Source of the DNA: Parasphingopyxis algicola
Lineage (GTDB): Bacteria > Pseudomonadota > Alphaproteobacteria > Sphingomonadales > Sphingomonadaceae
Assembly: GCF_013378075.1 (NCBI RefSeq)
Contig: NZ_CP051131.1
Span: forward strand, 124,001-188,000
DNA: 64,000 bases
Direction of reading: 5' to 3'
The notes beneath the pieces are model-generated. The model saw nothing but the letters and a program-made list of their open reading frames with translations. It was not told the origin of the DNA and did not search any database. Shown here one piece after another: positions 1 to 7,426 of this stretch (position 1 is the stretch's first letter; each line of letters starts with the position of its first letter). The position numbers were made by a program, and so were the translations under genes.

Positions 1-409
1 CCGCGGCGAAGGAGTGGCTTTCCTCGTCCGAGGCGCTTCGCATAATGTAGAAGAAGGCGCCCTGCGGGTCGGTCACCATCGCAAAGCGCCCGACATCGGG
101 AATATCGGTGGGCGGGATATGCACAGCGCCGCCGGCCGCCTTGATCGCTTCGGCGCTTTTGTCGACATCGTCGACGCCGATATAGCCGAGCCAGCAGGGC
201 TGGGCACCGCCCTGTTTCATCTCGTCCGACAGCTCCATCATCCCGCCGACCTGCGTCTCGCCAGCGGAGAAGAGGTGATAGGGCATGTCGGGCTGACCTT
301 CCGACGTTTCCCATGTCCAGCCGATAACGGCGCCGTAAAAATCCTTCGCAGCCTCGGCGTCCGACGTTGTCAGTTCGTACCAGATGAAATCGCCATGTTT
401 GTTGGGCAT
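1..409 (-). CDS. VOC (glyoxalase/dioxygenase fold) family protein, C-terminus cut by window edge
   Basis: The first 136 residues are visible; the 3' end lies outside the window. The N-terminus MPNKHGDFIWYELTTSDAEA, followed by a WTWET...MPYHLFSAG segment and a later VDDVDKSAEAIKAAGG helix, is the repeated beta-alpha-beta pattern of the vicinal oxygen chelate fold. Such single proteins bind a metal or small ligand; the substrate cannot be told. Start: ATG at 409 preceded by a GGAGAG SD six bases upstream. It is the last visible gene of a five-gene minus-strand run, 11 bp after the GST gene, and shares the same SD type as the other four. VOC membership is well supported; activity is not. Confidence 0.85.
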   Translation of the reverse strand, partial: MPNKHGDFIWYELTTSDAEAAKDFYGAVIGWTWETSEGQPDMPYHLFSAGETQVGGMMELSDEMKQGGAQPCWLGYIGVDDVDKSAEAIKAAGGAVHIPPTDIPDVGRFAMVTDPQGAFFYIMRSASDEESHSFAA

Positions 410-420
410 TCTGTCTCTCC

Positions 421-1080
421 TTACGAAACGGGCTCGGGGGCGTTGCGGGCGAATGCCGCCAGCTGATCGGCATGCGCCTTCCGGAAACCGGGCCGCGCCA
501 GGCAGCGCTCGACATAGGCGGCGAGGGCGGGGCGGCCGGGTATCAAATCGGTATCACCCGTGTCGCGGAGCGTTGTCGCCATGGCGATATCGGCCACGCT
601 GAACGTGCCGGTCAGATAGGGTTTGTCGCCCAGCGCATCGACGAGGCGATCCAGGCGTTGCCCGAAAAAATCGAGCAAGCCCGTACGGCGCAGTTTTGCC
701 CATTCCTCGTCCTTGGAAAATATGTCGATTTCGTTCAGCTCGAACACCATTGGTTCGATGCTGTTGAACGCCGCGAACAGCCAGCTCAAGGTGCTGGCGC
801 GGCCTTGTGCATCGCGCGGCATCAGCCGCTCGTCCTTCTCGGCGAGATGCAGCAGGATCGCGCCGCTTTCGAACAATTTGATCCCATTATCGTCGAGCAC
901 GGGCACCTGGCCCCAGGGCTGTTCGGCGAAATGGCTTTCGGGCCGCGGGTCGACGTCGATCAGCCGCTCTTCATAGGCAAGGCTCAGTTCCTCGCAGGCC
1001 CAGCGCGGGCGGAGATCGCGGACATAGCCCTGGGCGAAATCGGGCACCCATTTGAACGCGGTGATGGTGAGGTTCGACAT
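421..1080 (-). CDS. Glutathione S-transferase family protein
   Basis: A 219-residue protein, normal GST length. The N-terminal thioredoxin-like half (about 1-85) includes WGQVPVLDDNG with the cis-proline of the glutathione site and FESGAILLHLAEK, the usual SNAIL/TRAIL-type motif with ES. The all-helical half (about 95-215) carries GTFSVADIAMATTLR, the conserved N-capping box region. Expected role: conjugation of glutathione to electrophiles or glutathione-dependent reduction, in the cytosol. The reading frame is open further upstream to 1500, but that would overlap the DUF899 gene; ATG 1080 has a GGAGGGAG SD. Second-last visible gene of the HxlR-facing operon. Confidence 0.88.
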   Translation of the reverse strand: MSNLTITAFKWVPDFAQGYVRDLRPRWACEELSLAYEERLIDVDPRPESHFAEQPWGQVPVLDDNGIKLFESGAILLHLAEKDERLMPRDAQGRASTLSWLFAAFNSIEPMVFELNEIDIFSKDEEWAKLRRTGLLDFFGQRLDRLVDALGDKPYLTGTFSVADIAMATTLRDTGDTDLIPGRPALAAYVERCLARPGFRKAHADQLAAFARNAPEPVS

Positions 1081-1106
1081 GTCGGTCTCCCTCCAGACAA
1101 AGTCGG

Positions 1107-1811
1107 TCAGGCGCGATAATCGAGCTGCGGATACCAGTCGGTGCCGCGGCCCTCGGGGGTGGTGTCGAGGATCGTCCAGAGCGGCACCATATCGGGCGCG
1201 CCGCGCGGATCCTGGCCCGGATCGGCCGTCCCGGCGAACATCTCGGCGCTCCAGAAATGCCGGATGACGCTGTCCTTGCGGGTGAAGACGTTGTAGGCCG
1301 GGATATCGGCATCGTCTGCGCTGACATAGGCGCGCGTATAGTCCCCGCTGATATCGGCATAGAAGTCGAGATGGGTCCAGCCGCGCTCCGCCTTGAACGC
1401 CTGCAGACGCTCGATCGGCGAACGGGCGATGATCGCCAGCGCCGCCCGGCGCCCGACATGCTGCGCATTGCCGTCCCAGGAATCGAGCAGCGACGTGCAC
1501 ATCGGGCAGGGCCGCTCGCGCTCCGGGCCGTACATGAAACTGTAGGCGATAAGCGTGGCCCTGTCCCCGAACAGCTCGGCGAAGGTGATCGAGCCCTCCG
1601 CGCTCTCGAACCGGAAATCGCCGGTCACTTCGCCGCCCGGCGGCAGTCCGCGACGCTGTTCGGAAACGCGCTCGATATGGCGGCGCAGCTCGATTTCCTC
1701 GGCAAGCAAGGCGTTGCGCGCCTCACGATAGGCGTCGCTCTCATTGGGGAAGCGGGTCGGATTGCGCGCCGCCAGTTCGGCGGCCGGAACCAGCGGCGTG
1801 CCGTTTGTCAT
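1107..1811 (-). CDS. DUF899 (thioredoxin-like) family protein
   Basis: A 234-residue protein of the DUF899 family, thioredoxin-fold proteins without proven activity. Seen: an N-terminal LxAR...LL.EE.ELRR helix (about 20-50), then FAELFGDRATLIAYSFMYG and the CPMC-T-LLDSWDG block (about 100-115) where the two cysteines sit at the thioredoxin active-site position, and a C-terminal PQLDYRA tail. Start ATG 1811 has a GGAGAG SD. It lies 10 bp from DUF1428 and 26 bp from the GST gene, so one transcript is likely. DUF899 genes commonly travel with SRPBCC, DUF1428 and small winged-helix regulators, as here. Function unknown; the CxxC suggests redox chemistry. Confidence 0.88.
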   Translation of the reverse strand: MTNGTPLVPAAELAARNPTRFPNESDAYREARNALLAEEIELRRHIERVSEQRRGLPPGGEVTGDFRFESAEGSITFAELFGDRATLIAYSFMYGPERERPCPMCTSLLDSWDGNAQHVGRRAALAIIARSPIERLQAFKAERGWTHLDFYADISGDYTRAYVSADDADIPAYNVFTRKDSVIRHFWSAEMFAGTADPGQDPRGAPDMVPLWTILDTTPEGRGTDWYPQLDYRA

Positions 1812-1821
1812 AATGCCTCTC

Positions 1822-2202
1822 CTATTTCTCGAGCGTCACGACGGGCGTGAATCCGCCAAAAATCAGCCGCTTGCCGTCGAACGGCATCGGGTTCTTTTCC
1901 GGGTCCATGCGCGGGTCGGCGCTCGGATTTTCCATCATCTCTTCCATCTTCTTCATCGCCGCGTCGCGCGTTTTCTTGTCCGGCCATTCGACCCAGGAAA
2001 AGATCACGGCCTCGCCGTCCTCGGCCTTCACCGCGCGGAAGAAATCGGTGGTCTTCCCCTTGGATACATCGTCGCCCCAGCATTCGAGGATGCGGGTTGC
2101 GCCCAGGTCCATGAAGACCTGATCCGCGGTTTCGGCGTGGCGAATAAAGGCGTCCTTGTTGCCCTTGGGGCAGGCAATCACGAATCCGTCAACATAGCTC
2201 AT
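1822..2202 (-). CDS. DUF1428 family protein (YbaA-like)
   Basis: A 126-residue cytosolic protein matching the DUF1428/YbaA family: MSYVDGFVIACPKGNKDAF at the start, GATRILECWGDDV in the middle, IFSWVEWPDKKTRDAAM, and the terminal DGKRLIFGGFTPVV strand. These proteins have a dimeric alpha-beta barrel (ferredoxin-like) fold related to stress-response antibiotic-biosynthesis-monooxygenase-like proteins; no reaction is proven. ATG 2202 has a GGGAGAG SD. Second gene of the operon after the SRPBCC gene, with a 58-bp gap. Confidence 0.9.
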   Translation of the reverse strand: MSYVDGFVIACPKGNKDAFIRHAETADQVFMDLGATRILECWGDDVSKGKTTDFFRAVKAEDGEAVIFSWVEWPDKKTRDAAMKKMEEMMENPSADPRMDPEKNPMPFDGKRLIFGGFTPVVTLEK

Positions 2203-2260
2203 CCTATCTCTCCCATAGCGTCGTTCGTTTGCATTTTCGGGTCAGGCGGCGGTCCGGGCG

Positions 2261-2728
2261 CTAGGCGTCGACCGCCACCTCCTCGCACAGCGCGGCGAGT
2301 TGGTCGGCAACCGTGTTCCAGCCCTCCTCGAAGCCCATTTCTTCATGGCGTTTCCTGCCGTTTTCGGTCCAGTGCCGCGCCCGGCCCGTATAGCGCGTGC
2401 CGCCATTTTCGGCCTTGATCTCCCAGATCCCGATCATGAACGGCTCCTGCGGGACGAGGCCGGCGGTTATCGCATCGGTCGAGGCGAAGCGGCGATTGGT
2501 GGTGACTTCGAGGAAGATGCCGTCGCCGGGAAATTCTTCGCCGTCCGGTCCCTTCATCACCATCGCGTTGCGCCCGCCGGGGCGAAAATCCCATTCGACG
2601 ATTTCCATCCGCCAGGGTTTCGGGCACCACCAGTCTTCCATCCGTTCGGTCATGATTTTCCAGACCGTTTCCGGCGGCGCGGCTATATGGCGGGTGACCG
2701 ACAGTTCGATGGGTTGCTCGGTCGTCAT
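2261..2728 (-). CDS. SRPBCC / AHSA1-like ligand-binding protein
   Basis: A 155-residue START/Bet v1-like protein. The opening IELSVTRHIAAPPETVWKIMTE is the classic first strand and helix of AHSA1-type SRPBCC proteins, and the end WNTVADQLAALCEEV is the long C-terminal helix that closes the hydrophobic cavity. No catalytic residue is predictable. First gene of the operon; ATG 2728 has a GGAGAG SD and lies 60 bp from the divergent regulator. In many bacteria AHSA1 genes are paired with small winged-helix repressors, which fits here. Probable role: binding or turning over a small hydrophobic ligand that the regulator senses or responds to (inference). Confidence 0.88.
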   Translation of the reverse strand: MTTEQPIELSVTRHIAAPPETVWKIMTERMEDWWCPKPWRMEIVEWDFRPGGRNAMVMKGPDGEEFPGDGIFLEVTTNRRFASTDAITAGLVPQEPFMIGIWEIKAENGGTRYTGRARHWTENGRKRHEEMGFEEGWNTVADQLAALCEEVAVDA

Positions 2729-2750
2729 TGGCCTCTCCTGCGACTCGCCG

Positions 2751-2810
2751 TTTGATCTGAATGCATCTTGAGGTTATAAAAAGCAACTGTGAAGTTACAA
2801 AAAGAAACCA
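2751..2810. promoter_or_regulatory. Overlapping divergent promoters with two GTT-N9-AAC dyads
   Basis: Two dyads of form GTT-N9-AAC lie at 2773-2787 and 2794-2808, 21 bp apart (two helical turns), with very similar A-rich centres. On the minus strand, TTGTAA (2795-2800) and TATAAC (2773-2778) spaced 16 bp make a good promoter for the SRPBCC operon, one hexamer in each dyad. On the plus strand, TTGATC (2752-2757) and TATAAA (2775-2780) spaced 17 bp make a promoter for the regulator, whose transcript would start at about 2787-2789, on the GTG codon. A dimeric regulator bound at both dyads would block both promoters. Promoter hexamers are read by eye. Confidence 0.6.
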
Positions 2811-3490
2811 ATGCGGGTCGAAGCGAGCGAAAACGCTGGTATAACGATGCGTGCGGAACGGCGTTCGCGCTCGACCTGATCGGCGAACGCTGGTCGATCC
2901 TGATTATCCGCGAGCTAATGTTCGGGCCGCGGCGTTTCGGCGAATTGCGCGCCGGGCTGCCCGGGATCAGCGCGAATATCCTGACCCAGCGGCTCGAAAG
3001 GCTCGAGGAGAACCGGATACTCGTCAAACGCAGGCTGCCGCCGCCAGCCTCGGCCCAGGTCTACGAGTTGACCGAATGGGGCTATGAGTCCGAACCGATG
3101 GTCCAGATGCTGGGCCGCTGGGCGACCCGCCACCCCGAACATGATCCGACCCTGCCGCTCAGCGCCGCGTCGATCATGATGTCGTTCCGCACGATGATCG
3201 ATTCCGAACGGGCAGGGGAGATGGATGCCCGGCTGGGGTTCAGGCTCGGCGAGGATGCGTTCGTCGCGCATGTGCACGGCGGCGCGATCGATATCGAACG
3301 CGGCGATCCGGCAACCGGGGAGGTGCGGGTGTCGGGCGAAGCGACCATGCTTGCCGCGGTCGTCTATGGCGGCGAAGCGCTCGCGGATATGGAGGCCCAG
3401 AACTTGCTGACGGTCCGCGGAGATCGTGCACTTTTCGAGCGGTTTATAAAACTGTTCGTGCTGCCCGAGAAACTGCCTGAAATAGGCTGA
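2789..3490 (+). CDS. HxlR-type winged-helix transcriptional regulator with C-terminal SCP2-like domain
   Basis: A 233-residue protein. Residues about 15-110 match the HxlR family: C-x8-LDLIGERWSILIIRELMFG, RRFGELRAGLPGISANILTQRL and the wing KRRLPPPASAQVYELTEWG. Residues about 125-233 are an extra sterol-carrier (SCP2)-like ligand pocket domain, known in a subgroup of these regulators. Start: GTG 2789 is the only usable start, since a stop lies just upstream in frame and no ATG follows within the domain; there is no clear SD, which fits a leaderless transcript. Probably represses the divergent SRPBCC-DUF1428-DUF899-GST-VOC operon and itself through the dyads at 2773-2808. The inducer is unknown. 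Confidence 0.87.
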   Translation: MKLQKETNAGRSERKRWYNDACGTAFALDLIGERWSILIIRELMFGPRRFGELRAGLPGISANILTQRLERLEENRILVKRRLPPPASAQVYELTEWGYESEPMVQMLGRWATRHPEHDPTLPLSAASIMMSFRTMIDSERAGEMDARLGFRLGEDAFVAHVHGGAIDIERGDPATGEVRVSGEATMLAAVVYGGEALADMEAQNLLTVRGDRALFERFIKLFVLPEKLPEIG

Positions 3491-3505
3491 GGCGCAATCG
3501 CCTCA
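3488..3505 (+). terminator. Short hairpin overlapping the regulator stop codon
   Basis: A perfect 7-bp stem TGAGGCG / CGCCTCA with a CAAT loop begins on the regulator's own TGA stop. No U-run follows, so termination strength is uncertain. Confidence 0.45.
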
Positions 3506-3513
3506 AACTGATT

Positions 3514-3603
3514 GTCATTGCGAGCGAAGCGAAGCAATCCAGAGCTTCGGGCATGGACGTTTGCAGTTCTGGATTGCCGCGGGCCTTCGGCCTTCGCAAT
3601 GAC
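3514..3603. repeat. REP-like interspersed inverted repeat, copy 1
   Basis: Nested inverted repeat: outer arms GTCATTGCG (3514-3522) and CGCAATGAC (3595-3603), inner arms GCAATCCAGA (3534-3543) and TCTGGATTGC (3568-3577). A second copy with the same arms and a different middle lies at 12741-12840. Both are in intergenic space after a plus-strand gene. This arrangement is typical of dispersed palindromic elements common in alphaproteobacterial genomes. Confidence 0.85.
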
Positions 3604-3643
3604 GGCTATTGAATCAATGGCTGGAAACGAGCGCGGATGCGAA

Positions 3644-3667
3644 GCGGGCGGCCCGGAAGCCGCCCGC
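3644..3667 (-). terminator. GC-rich hairpin downstream of clpA
   Basis: Perfect 9-bp stem GCGGGCGGC / GCCGCCCGC with a six-base loop, 12 bp beyond the clpA stop. No long U-run on the clpA side. Confidence 0.55.
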
Positions 3668-3679
3668 CTTTGGTGATCT

Positions 3680-6007
3680 CTACGCCTCGGGTTCGGGCGC
3701 CTTTTTCTTCTTCTTTTTCGGCGGCTTGCGCTTGGGCGGCGCCGGCGTGAGCTGGAAGTCGAGCGCGTCGTCCTTCACCGTCACATCCACTTCGCCGCCA
3801 TTGACCAGCTTGCCGAACAGCAGCTCCTCGGCGAGCGGCTGCTTGACCTTCTCCTGGATCAGCCGGCCCATCGGGCGCGCGCCATAGAGCTTGTCGTAGC
3901 CGCGCTCGGTGAGCCAGGTCTTCGCCTCGTCGTCGAGCTTGATATGCACTTCGCGGTCGGCGAGCTGCAGTTCGAGCTCGAGGATGAACTTGTCGACGAC
4001 GCGCGCGACCACGGCCGGCGGCAGATAGCCGAACGGCACGATCGCATCGAGGCGGTTGCGGAACTCGGGGGTGAACATCTTCTTCACCGCTTCCTCGCTC
4101 GCATCCTCTTTCGAGATATCGCCGAAGCCGATGCCCTCGCTCGCCATGTCGGCGGCGCCCGCATTGGTCGTCATGATCAGGATGACGTTGCGGAAATCGA
4201 CCGTCTTGCCGTGATGATCGGTGAGCTTGCCGTTATCCATGACCTGCAAGAGCACGTTAAAGAGGTCCGGATGCGCTTTCTCGATCTCGTCGAGCAGCAG
4301 CACGCAATGCGGATGCTGGTCGACGGCATCGGTCAAGAGGCCGCCCTGATCGTAACCGACATAGCCCGGAGGTGCGCCGATGAGACGGCTCACGCTGTGC
4401 CGCTCCATATACTCGCTCATGTCGAACCGTTCGAGCGGAATGCCCATGATCGAGGAGAGCTGGCGCGCGACCTCGGTCTTGCCGACGCCGGTCGGGCCGG
4501 TGAACAGATAGTTGCCGATCGGCTTGTGCGGTTCGCGCAGGCCCGCGCGACTCAGCTTGATCGCGGACGACAGCGTCTCGATCGCCAGATCCTGGCCGAA
4601 CACGACGCGTTTCAGGTCCGTGTCCAGCGATTCCAGCGCCTGTTTGTCGTCGCTCGAAACCTGCTTCGGCGGGATCCGCGCCATCATCGAGATCACATTC
4701 TCGATCTCGTTCGGCGTGATCATCTTGCGGCGCTTGGACGGCGCGACGAGCATCTGGCTCGCGCCGGTCTCGTCGATTACGTCGATCGCCTTGTCGGGCA
4801 GCTTGCGGTCGTTGATGTAGCGCGACGAGAGCTCCACCGCCGCCTTGATTGCATCCGCCGTATATTTGACGTTGTGATGCTCTTCGTAATGCGGCCGCAG
4901 GCCCTGGAGGATCTTGATCGTATCCTCGACCGTCGGCTCGTTGATATCGATCTTCTGGAAGCGCCGGAGCAGGGCCCGGTCCTTCTCGAAATGGTTGCGA
5001 AACTCTTTGTACGTCGTCGAGCCGATGCAGCGGATCGCGCCGCTGGAGAGCGCCGGTTTCAACAGGTTCGACGCATCCATCGCGCCGCCCGAGGTCGCAC
5101 CCGCTCCGATGACCGTGTGAATCTCGTCGATGAAGAGGATCGCATCGGGCTTCTTCTCGAGTTCGGAGACGACCGCTTTCAGCCGCTCCTCGAAATCGCC
5201 GCGATAGCGCGTCCCGGCGAGCAGCGCGCCCATATCGAGCGCATAGATCACGGCGGGCTTCAGCACGTCCGGCACGTCCTCCTCGACGATCCGCCGGGCC
5301 AGACCTTCGGCGATGGCCGTCTTGCCGACGCCGGGTTCGCCGACATAGAGCGGATTGTTCTTCGAACGGCGGCAGAGGATCTGCACGGTCCGGTCGACCT
5401 CGACGCTACGGCCGATCAGCGGGTCGATCTTCCCGGCCTCGGCTTTCTCGTTCAGGTTGACGCAGAATTGCTTGAGCGCGCTCTCGCTCTTCTTCTTGCC
5501 GGCCGTCTTCTGTTCGGGCTGTTCTTCCTCGTCGGTACCGCTGATTTCGCGGCTGTCGCTGATCGCTTCGCCCTTGCCGACCCCATGCGAGATATAGCTG
5601 ACCGCATCGAGGCGGCTCATATCCTGCTGCTGGAGGAAATATACGGCATAGCTTTCGCGCTCGGAGAAAAGGGCGACCAGCACATTGGCGCCGGTTACCT
5701 CGTCGCGGCCCGAGGATTGCACATGGAGGATCGCGCGCTGGACGACACGCTGGAAACCGCTGGTCGGCGAGGGGTCGGTCGTGCCGTCGATGCGCAGCGC
5801 CTCGAGCTCGTTATCGAGATAGACGGCGACCGCTTCCTGCAGTTCGGAAATCTCGACGCCGCAGGCCGTCATCACCTGCGCGGCGTGATCGTCGTCGGTC
5901 AGGGCGAGCAGCAGATGTTCGAGCGTTGCATATTCGTGCTTGCGGTTCGCGGCCTCCGCGAGCGCGTTATGCAGCGTCTGTTCCAGTTCACGAGCAAAAG
6001 AGGGCAT
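3680..6007 (-). CDS. clpA: ATP-dependent Clp protease ATP-binding subunit ClpA
   Basis: A 775-residue Hsp100 unfoldase that feeds substrates to ClpP. Two Clp_N repeats (about 1-145), first AAA+ module with Walker A GEPGVGKT (223-230) and DEIH (294-297), second module with Walker A GPTGVGKT (504-511), then the ClpB-D2 small domain. Length and two modules without a middle coiled coil mark ClpA rather than ClpB. Odd: the last 20 residues are Pro/Lys-rich with six consecutive lysines. ATG 6007 has an AGGAG SD. The adaptor gene clpS, which often precedes clpA, is not next to it; a DUF1192 gene is. Confidence 0.96.
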   Translation of the reverse strand: MPSFARELEQTLHNALAEAANRKHEYATLEHLLLALTDDDHAAQVMTACGVEISELQEAVAVYLDNELEALRIDGTTDPSPTSGFQRVVQRAILHVQSSGRDEVTGANVLVALFSERESYAVYFLQQQDMSRLDAVSYISHGVGKGEAISDSREISGTDEEEQPEQKTAGKKKSESALKQFCVNLNEKAEAGKIDPLIGRSVEVDRTVQILCRRSKNNPLYVGEPGVGKTAIAEGLARRIVEEDVPDVLKPAVIYALDMGALLAGTRYRGDFEERLKAVVSELEKKPDAILFIDEIHTVIGAGATSGGAMDASNLLKPALSSGAIRCIGSTTYKEFRNHFEKDRALLRRFQKIDINEPTVEDTIKILQGLRPHYEEHHNVKYTADAIKAAVELSSRYINDRKLPDKAIDVIDETGASQMLVAPSKRRKMITPNEIENVISMMARIPPKQVSSDDKQALESLDTDLKRVVFGQDLAIETLSSAIKLSRAGLREPHKPIGNYLFTGPTGVGKTEVARQLSSIMGIPLERFDMSEYMERHSVSRLIGAPPGYVGYDQGGLLTDAVDQHPHCVLLLDEIEKAHPDLFNVLLQVMDNGKLTDHHGKTVDFRNVILIMTTNAGAADMASEGIGFGDISKEDASEEAVKKMFTPEFRNRLDAIVPFGYLPPAVVARVVDKFILELELQLADREVHIKLDDEAKTWLTERGYDKLYGARPMGRLIQEKVKQPLAEELLFGKLVNGGEVDVTVKDDALDFQLTPAPPKRKPPKKKKKKAPEPEA

Positions 6008-6009
6008 TA

Positions 6010-6084
6010 GTTAACTCCTTGCCGGTCTCTACACAGCTGAGACACGGTATATCCTATATGGGAATGGTTAACGGAAAAGTTAAC
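6010..6084 (-). promoter_or_regulatory. clpA upstream region with three GTTAAC hexamers
   Basis: GTTAAC occurs at 6010-6015, 6067-6072 and 6079-6084. The last two are 12 bp apart with a GGAAAA spacer, an AT-rich island in otherwise GC-rich DNA. The first sits between the clpA SD and start codon. It resembles but does not match the CtrA consensus TTAA-N7-TTAA (spacer here is 8). Confidence 0.35.
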
Positions 6085-6152
6085 AAAAGGAATAATTTCA
6101 ACGGTGGAAGGTCCGGAATTCGCCGGTTGCAGCGAGATTTCGGCCGCGCGCA

Positions 6153-6350
6153 TCATCGCTTGAACATCTCGTCCGCGGCTTTGCGATGGCTTACCGCGCC
6201 GTCGATTTTTGCGCGCACCCTCTGGATTTCGCCCTCCAGCGCTGCGATCCGCGTTTCCAGTTCCTCTACGGACAGCGGGTCGAGATCCTCGGTGCACAGC
6301 TGGGTCAGCGGATCCCCGGGCTTTTTGGCGAAAAGTTCGTCCAAATCCAT
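6153..6350 (-). CDS. DUF1192 family protein
   Basis: A 65-residue protein. MDLDELFAKKPGDPL at the start, EDLDPLSVEELETRIAALEG, and a C-terminal helix with AADEMF are the DUF1192 signature found in alphaproteobacteria. Residues about 25-60 form a short coiled coil. The frame is open upstream, but ATG 6350 has a GGAG SD and fits family length. Function unknown. It is divergent from the quinone oxidoreductase gene (77 bp) and upstream of clpA on the same strand. Confidence 0.85.
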   Translation of the reverse strand: MDLDELFAKKPGDPLTQLCTEDLDPLSVEELETRIAALEGEIQRVRAKIDGAVSHRKAADEMFKR

Positions 6351-6427
6351 ATCTCCAACGTTGACCCTCGACCCCCGTCTGTCAATAAGGCGGCGCGTTT
6401 CCATGGGGCAAAAAAAGGGGGACGAGC

Positions 6428-7426
6428 ATGCCGGACGTGCCCGACCAGATGACCGCTGTCGATATGGAAGCTCCGGGCGAACCGGAGGTCCTGCAGTCCG
6501 TCACGCGTCCGGTGCCCGAACCGGGGCCGGGCGAAGTGCTGGTGAAGGTCGCCGCGGCGGGCGTCAATCGCCCCGATATCGTCCAGCGGCGGGGCTTCTA
6601 TCCGCCGCCGCCGGGCGCGCCGTCCATTCCGGGGCTGGAGATCGCCGGCGAGGTCGTCGGCCTGGGCGAGGGCGCCGATGCGGCGCTGATGGGCCAGCAT
6701 CTCTGCGCGCTCGTTGCGGGGGGCGGCTATGCCGAATATTGCGCGGCGCCCGTCGCCCAATGCCTGCCGGTTCCCGACGGCCTGTCGCTGAAGGAAGCGG
6801 CGGCGCTGCCCGAAACGCTGTTCACCGTCTGGCACAATCTGTTCGAACGCGCCTATGCGCGCGAGGGCGAGACCGCGCTCGTTCATGGCGGCACCAGCGG
6901 GATCGGATCGATGGCGATCATGCTGGGCAGGCTGTTCGGCCTGACCGTGATCGTGACCTGCGGCAGCGACGAGAAATGCGCGGCAGCGGAGAAGATCGGC
7001 GCGGCCCATGCGATCAACTACAAGACCCGGGATTTCGTCGAGGAGGTAAAGCGGATCACCGACGGCGCGGGTGTCGAGATCGTCATCGACATGGTCGCCG
7101 GCGATTATGTCGCGCGCAACCTGCAATGCCTGAAGGAGGATGGCCGCCATGTGACGATCGCCGTGCAGGGCGGGCTCGAGGCGACGATCAACATGGCGCA
7201 GGTGATGAGCCGGCGGCTGACGCTGACCGGATCGACGCTTCGCGCGCGGTCCTTGGAATTCAAGGGGCTGCTCGCCGACGAGATCGAGCGCAACGCCTGG
7301 CCCTTCGTCGAACAGGGCAAGCTGCGCCCGGTCATGGACAAGAGCTTCCCGTTGGCCAAGGCGGCTGCCGCCCATGCGCGGATGGAAGCCGGCGACCATA
7401 TCGGCAAGATCGTGCTGGAAGTCTGA
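6428..7426 (+). CDS. NAD(P)H-quinone oxidoreductase, PIG3/zeta-crystallin type (MDR family)
   Basis: A 332-residue medium-chain dehydrogenase/reductase without the zinc ligands. N-terminal GroES-like part has GEVLVKVAAAGVNRPDIVQRRGFYPPP, the signature of the PIG3 quinone reductases. The Rossmann part has LVHGGTSGIGSMAI for NADPH binding. Expected reaction: NADPH-dependent reduction of quinones or enones in the cytosol. Its TGA overlaps the ATG of the GST gene that follows, so the two are translationally coupled and probably act in the same detoxification response. Confidence 0.9.
   Translation: MPDVPDQMTAVDMEAPGEPEVLQSVTRPVPEPGPGEVLVKVAAAGVNRPDIVQRRGFYPPPPGAPSIPGLEIAGEVVGLGEGADAALMGQHLCALVAGGGYAEYCAAPVAQCLPVPDGLSLKEAAALPETLFTVWHNLFERAYAREGETALVHGGTSGIGSMAIMLGRLFGLTVIVTCGSDEKCAAAEKIGAAHAINYKTRDFVEEVKRITDGAGVEIVIDMVAGDYVARNLQCLKEDGRHVTIAVQGGLEATINMAQVMSRRLTLTGSTLRARSLEFKGLLADEIERNAWPFVEQGKLRPVMDKSFPLAKAAAAHARMEAGDHIGKIVLEV

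Noticed and set aside
3944-6010. 688-residue plus-strand ORF opposite clpA
   Set aside because: It is the antisense of a well-conserved ClpA frame; long antisense ORFs are common in GC-rich genes and this one has no family features or SD.
6067-6084. CtrA site upstream of clpA
   Set aside because: The two TTAA half sites are 8 bp apart, not the 7 required.
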